From Pyricularia pennisetigena (taxonomy: Eukaryota > Ascomycota > Sordariomycetes > Magnaporthales > Pyriculariaceae): DNA of 64,000 bases. The stretch is from positions 3,844,953 through 3,908,952 of the forward strand of contig NC_043741.1 in assembly GCF_004337985.1 (NCBI RefSeq), in the 5' to 3' direction. Shown here one piece after another: positions 61,343 through 64,000 of the stretch. The notes beneath the pieces are model-generated. The model was not told the DNA's origin. It searched no databases and was given only the letters and a program-made list of their open reading frames with translations. Numbering within the stretch: position 1 is the stretch's first letter; every line of letters starts with the position of its first letter. A program made the position numbers and the translations under genes.

Positions 61343-62737
61343 ATGAACATATCGACAGGGGGCGAGAAGGGAGCCCCAGATACCGACCGCATTGTGGAGA
61401 AATACAAGGCTGGGGCTCAGGGAATCCCAGGTATCACCACTACAGACCGTCCGTCTTCCGCAGCCGGCCCTTCCAGTGGCAGCGAATCGGCAGAATCTGC
61501 ACCCGGAGCAGCAGCCGGGGCAGAATCTATTCCTGATGGCGGCGTCACGGCATGGCTCCAGGTGCTCGGCTCCTGGATCATCTTGGCCGAAACTTGGGGT
61601 CTGGTCAACGCGTTTGGTGTCTACCAAACATATTACGAAACCAACATGCTCTCTTCGGTCTCGTCCTCATCCATCTCATGGATCGGATCAGTGCAAGGCG
61701 CTTTGCTCATGATGGTCAGCTTGGTTTCGGGTCCCCTCTACGATGCAGGCTACTTCCGCCATCTGATATTCGCAGGCCTAGGCCTCGTCGTCCTGGGTCA
61801 GTTCCTCACATCACTCTGCTCAGTATATTGGCAGGTGCTTCTTGCACAGGGCGTCATGACCGGCATCGGTATGGGCCTGAGCTTTTTACCTTCGGCTGCA
61901 ATTCTGGCTCAGTACTTTCGCCGGCGGCGAGCCCTCGTCCTGGGAATATCATCAACCGGCTCCCCCCTTGTGGGCATCATGCTTCCTATCATTTTTTCGC
62001 AACTTGAACCGAGAATCGGCTTTGCATGGACGACCCGCACGATAGCATTTATCCTCTTGGCATTATCGGCCATACCTCTGGCATGTATGCATACGCGCCT
62101 GCCGCCTAGCGAGGGGTCTCGAAGGAGGATCGTTGATCCCACGGCGCTGCGCGAGGCATCTTTCTTGAGCACAGTGTGCGGTTCATTCTTCGTATTCCTC
62201 ACCCTTTACGTCCCGTTCTTTTACCTCCAGCTCTACGCAGAGACGCATGGGCTCGCAAGTCCCGACATTTCGCCTTACGTGGTGACCGTGCTCAATGCCG
62301 GCAGCATTGTTGGGAGGGTCGTTCCAAACCACATTGCCGACCGCTTCGGGTCCGTCAACATGCTGCTGGTGTGCGGTGTAGCCACGCTGATAGTTCTGGT
62401 GGCCTGGTTTGGAATCCAGAATTTCGCTGGGTTAATCGTCTTTGCCCTGCTGTACGGCGGCTTTTCTGGCGGTATAGTGAGTCTGATGCCTAGCGTCATT
62501 ATATCGTTGACTCCAGACCCGGGGAGAGTTGGGGCGAGGCTAGGCATGAATTTCCTTACGTCGGGTGTGGCTTTGTTGATAGGAACGCCGGTCGCCGGGG
62601 CCGTAGTCAATGGGTTCGGGCGTAGCCAGTGGTTGGGAGTAATTGGGTACTCGATAGCTGGAATGCTTGCCGGGGTTTCTCTCCATGCTACAGGCCGACT
62701 TTTGCTCTGGCGAACCAAGGGACAGGTCAAGGTCTGA
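61343..62737 (+). CDS. MFS transporter, monocarboxylate permease-like
   Basis: A major facilitator protein of the fungal monocarboxylate-porter-like group, which includes yeast Mch proteins and riboflavin transporter Mch5. One exon encodes 464 residues. A soluble Ser/Ala/Gly-rich N-terminus (about 65 residues) leads to the hallmark PDGGVTAWLQVLGSW at helix 1, then GVYQTYYETNML. About twelve hydrophobic segments follow. Typical loop motifs are AQYFRRRRALVLGISSTGSPLVG between helices 4 and 5 and GRVVPNHIADRFG between helices 8 and 9. The substrate cannot be told from sequence. No neighbouring pathway genes suggest a role. Confidence 0.9.
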   Translation: MNISTGGEKGAPDTDRIVEKYKAGAQGIPGITTTDRPSSAAGPSSGSESAESAPGAAAGAESIPDGGVTAWLQVLGSWIILAETWGLVNAFGVYQTYYETNMLSSVSSSSISWIGSVQGALLMMVSLVSGPLYDAGYFRHLIFAGLGLVVLGQFLTSLCSVYWQVLLAQGVMTGIGMGLSFLPSAAILAQYFRRRRALVLGISSTGSPLVGIMLPIIFSQLEPRIGFAWTTRTIAFILLALSAIPLACMHTRLPPSEGSRRRIVDPTALREASFLSTVCGSFFVFLTLYVPFFYLQLYAETHGLASPDISPYVVTVLNAGSIVGRVVPNHIADRFGSVNMLLVCGVATLIVLVAWFGIQNFAGLIVFALLYGGFSGGIVSLMPSVIISLTPDPGRVGARLGMNFLTSGVALLIGTPVAGAVVNGFGRSQWLGVIGYSIAGMLAGVSLHATGRLLLWRTKGQVKV

Positions 62738-64000
62738 TTGTGGACGCGGCTGTTGGTGACCTACCATTTGTTCTTCTTCTTCTAAAAGAAAACCCCCTTG
62801 ATAGACGTCAACATTTTCTTCTGATAGCATTTTCCGCACAGACCCCCTCTCTTCTCTACGGTCTTTATGCGCGTGTTCCAGAGTGACATCGTGAAGCTGC
62901 GCCGCGCCCGCATGCGCTCAATAAGCCGCGTCAACAGTCGGTGAATCCTGGCGATCTGTGATTGATCGCTGGTTATGGCGCCATTCCCGATTGAGTCGTG
63001 CCAGAAGCGCATGGCGGATGAAAACATGTACCAACGCTCTAGATTCATCACAGGATCCAGCCATTGTCGTCTATTCGATTCATGTTGACGGGAACCTCTG
63101 GGAATTGCCAAGGTTAGATATGGAACATAGTGGGGTGCTGTGGATGTTTGCGCTCCCCGCACATGCGCTGAGTAACATAACATAAACGTGCTCCGTTCAA
63201 AAAAAAAAAAAAAGAAACATAAATCTCCATCAAGCTGGGAGCCCACCTGCATTGACTGCCTTGTTGCTGGTCAACCGGCCCAAAAGTTCCGGGCTATTCT
63301 TGTTGTCACCATAATTTAGCAATTTAACGAAATATGATGTACATCCTAAGTAGTTGGTAGGTTACGCCATGCTTTGGTAACTTACTTTGGTATATGCAAG
63401 AAGCGATTGGTGGGAGGACTGGATCATTTGTCAGCTCGACAAATGCTCAAAAAAAAAAAAAAAAAAAAAAGAACATGGGCCGGCGCCCTGTGATGGCTTG
63501 ATGTTTAGGCTTTCGCCGGATTTTTGAATTGTCAGACCTTATTAAGCATTACCTACTCAGTAGGCTATCAAGCTAGGTAGGCAACTTAGGCGCTTCACCC
63601 GCGTGGCGGTCGCGGGGCGCCTCGATAGTGGGTTTTGGTGGGCTGAATTGTTGTTGTTGGAACTACCATCCATGCAATTACGGTACTACGCACGCGTTCT
63701 GGAAGAAGCTATGCAGCAACCAATCCCCCATATGCCCCGCGCTTTCAGCGTCTCTGGCCGGCCTTTATCATCAAAGTATTCGGTGCCCTGGAGTTTAGTT
63801 TGGTTTACAAAAGTCAATGGCAGTGGAATATTCCATTGCCCCTGACTTTCAACATCAAAGATTGTTTCAGAGACAATAGCAATGATAACCATAAATCATG
63901 AACCTAAGGGGAAGCAGTGTGGTCATAGAAACTCACTTGATGGATTCCGATTGGTCAGGAACAAGGATCAATCGCCTTGGAGGGACGTCGTCACGGTAGT
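62738..64000. other. Right-end region without a supportable gene
   Basis: Contains an A-run at 63200-63214, a longer one at 63450-63470 and TAGGTAGG near 63575. The open frame at 63603-63845 lacks recognisable content. A gene could continue beyond the window edge. Confidence 0.5.

Overview
The window is nuclear DNA of a filamentous ascomycete. Genes have short introns with GT-AG borders and, in places, a TACTAAC-type branch site. CDC45, NUR1, SET3, YAE1 and LYS12 are of the fungal type, LEU1 is the fused fungal isopropylmalate isomerase, and lysine is made by the alpha-aminoadipate route. Intergenic DNA is rich in poly-T/poly-A tracts and TAGGTA-type motifs. I favour a Sordariomycete, possibly Magnaporthales, but the sequence alone does not prove it. 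Three runs of N (12637-12720, 35047-35084, 40929-41010) are assembly gaps. No transposon, CRISPR array, rRNA or convincing tRNA was seen.

Layout, left to right. CDC45 (+, replication helicase), NCS-1 calcium sensor (+), FAA1-type acyl-CoA ligase (-, with a probable 5'UTR intron), RKM5-type ribosomal lysine methyltransferase (+), LEU1 (-), a disordered two-membrane-helix protein of unknown function (-), NUR1 nuclear rim protein (-), VMA7 (+), NPC2-type lipid transfer protein (-), a 3-kb gene-poor stretch, SET3-type PHD/SET protein (+), ALG7 (-), a glycine-zipper protein (+), NOG2 (-), mitoribosomal mS26/PET123 (+), ADP1-type ABC transporter (-), a class I/II aminotransferase (+), a GPI-anchored yapsin-like protease (+), MEF1 mitochondrial EF-G (+), LYS12 homoisocitrate dehydrogenase (-), a disordered Lys/Pro/Ala-rich protein (+), YAE1 (+) and an MFS monocarboxylate-type transporter (+).

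This is a core-genome neighbourhood, not a biosynthetic or defence island. Themes recur: ribosome biogenesis and translation (NOG2, RKM5, mS26, MEF1, YAE1), branched-chain amino acid and lysine synthesis (LEU1, LYS12), membrane and lipid biology (FAA1, NPC2, ALG7, ADP1) and nuclear organisation (NUR1, SET3, CDC45). The genes look independently transcribed.

The most notable observation is inside the 377-nt third intron of NOG2. Its transcript can be read as a complete H/ACA snoRNA: two hairpins, an H box and an ACA box, with both pockets complementary to helix 69 of large-subunit rRNA and each exactly 14 nt from its box. This matches snR191/U19, which in budding yeast is also hosted by a NOG2 intron, and suggests an ancient host-guest pairing.
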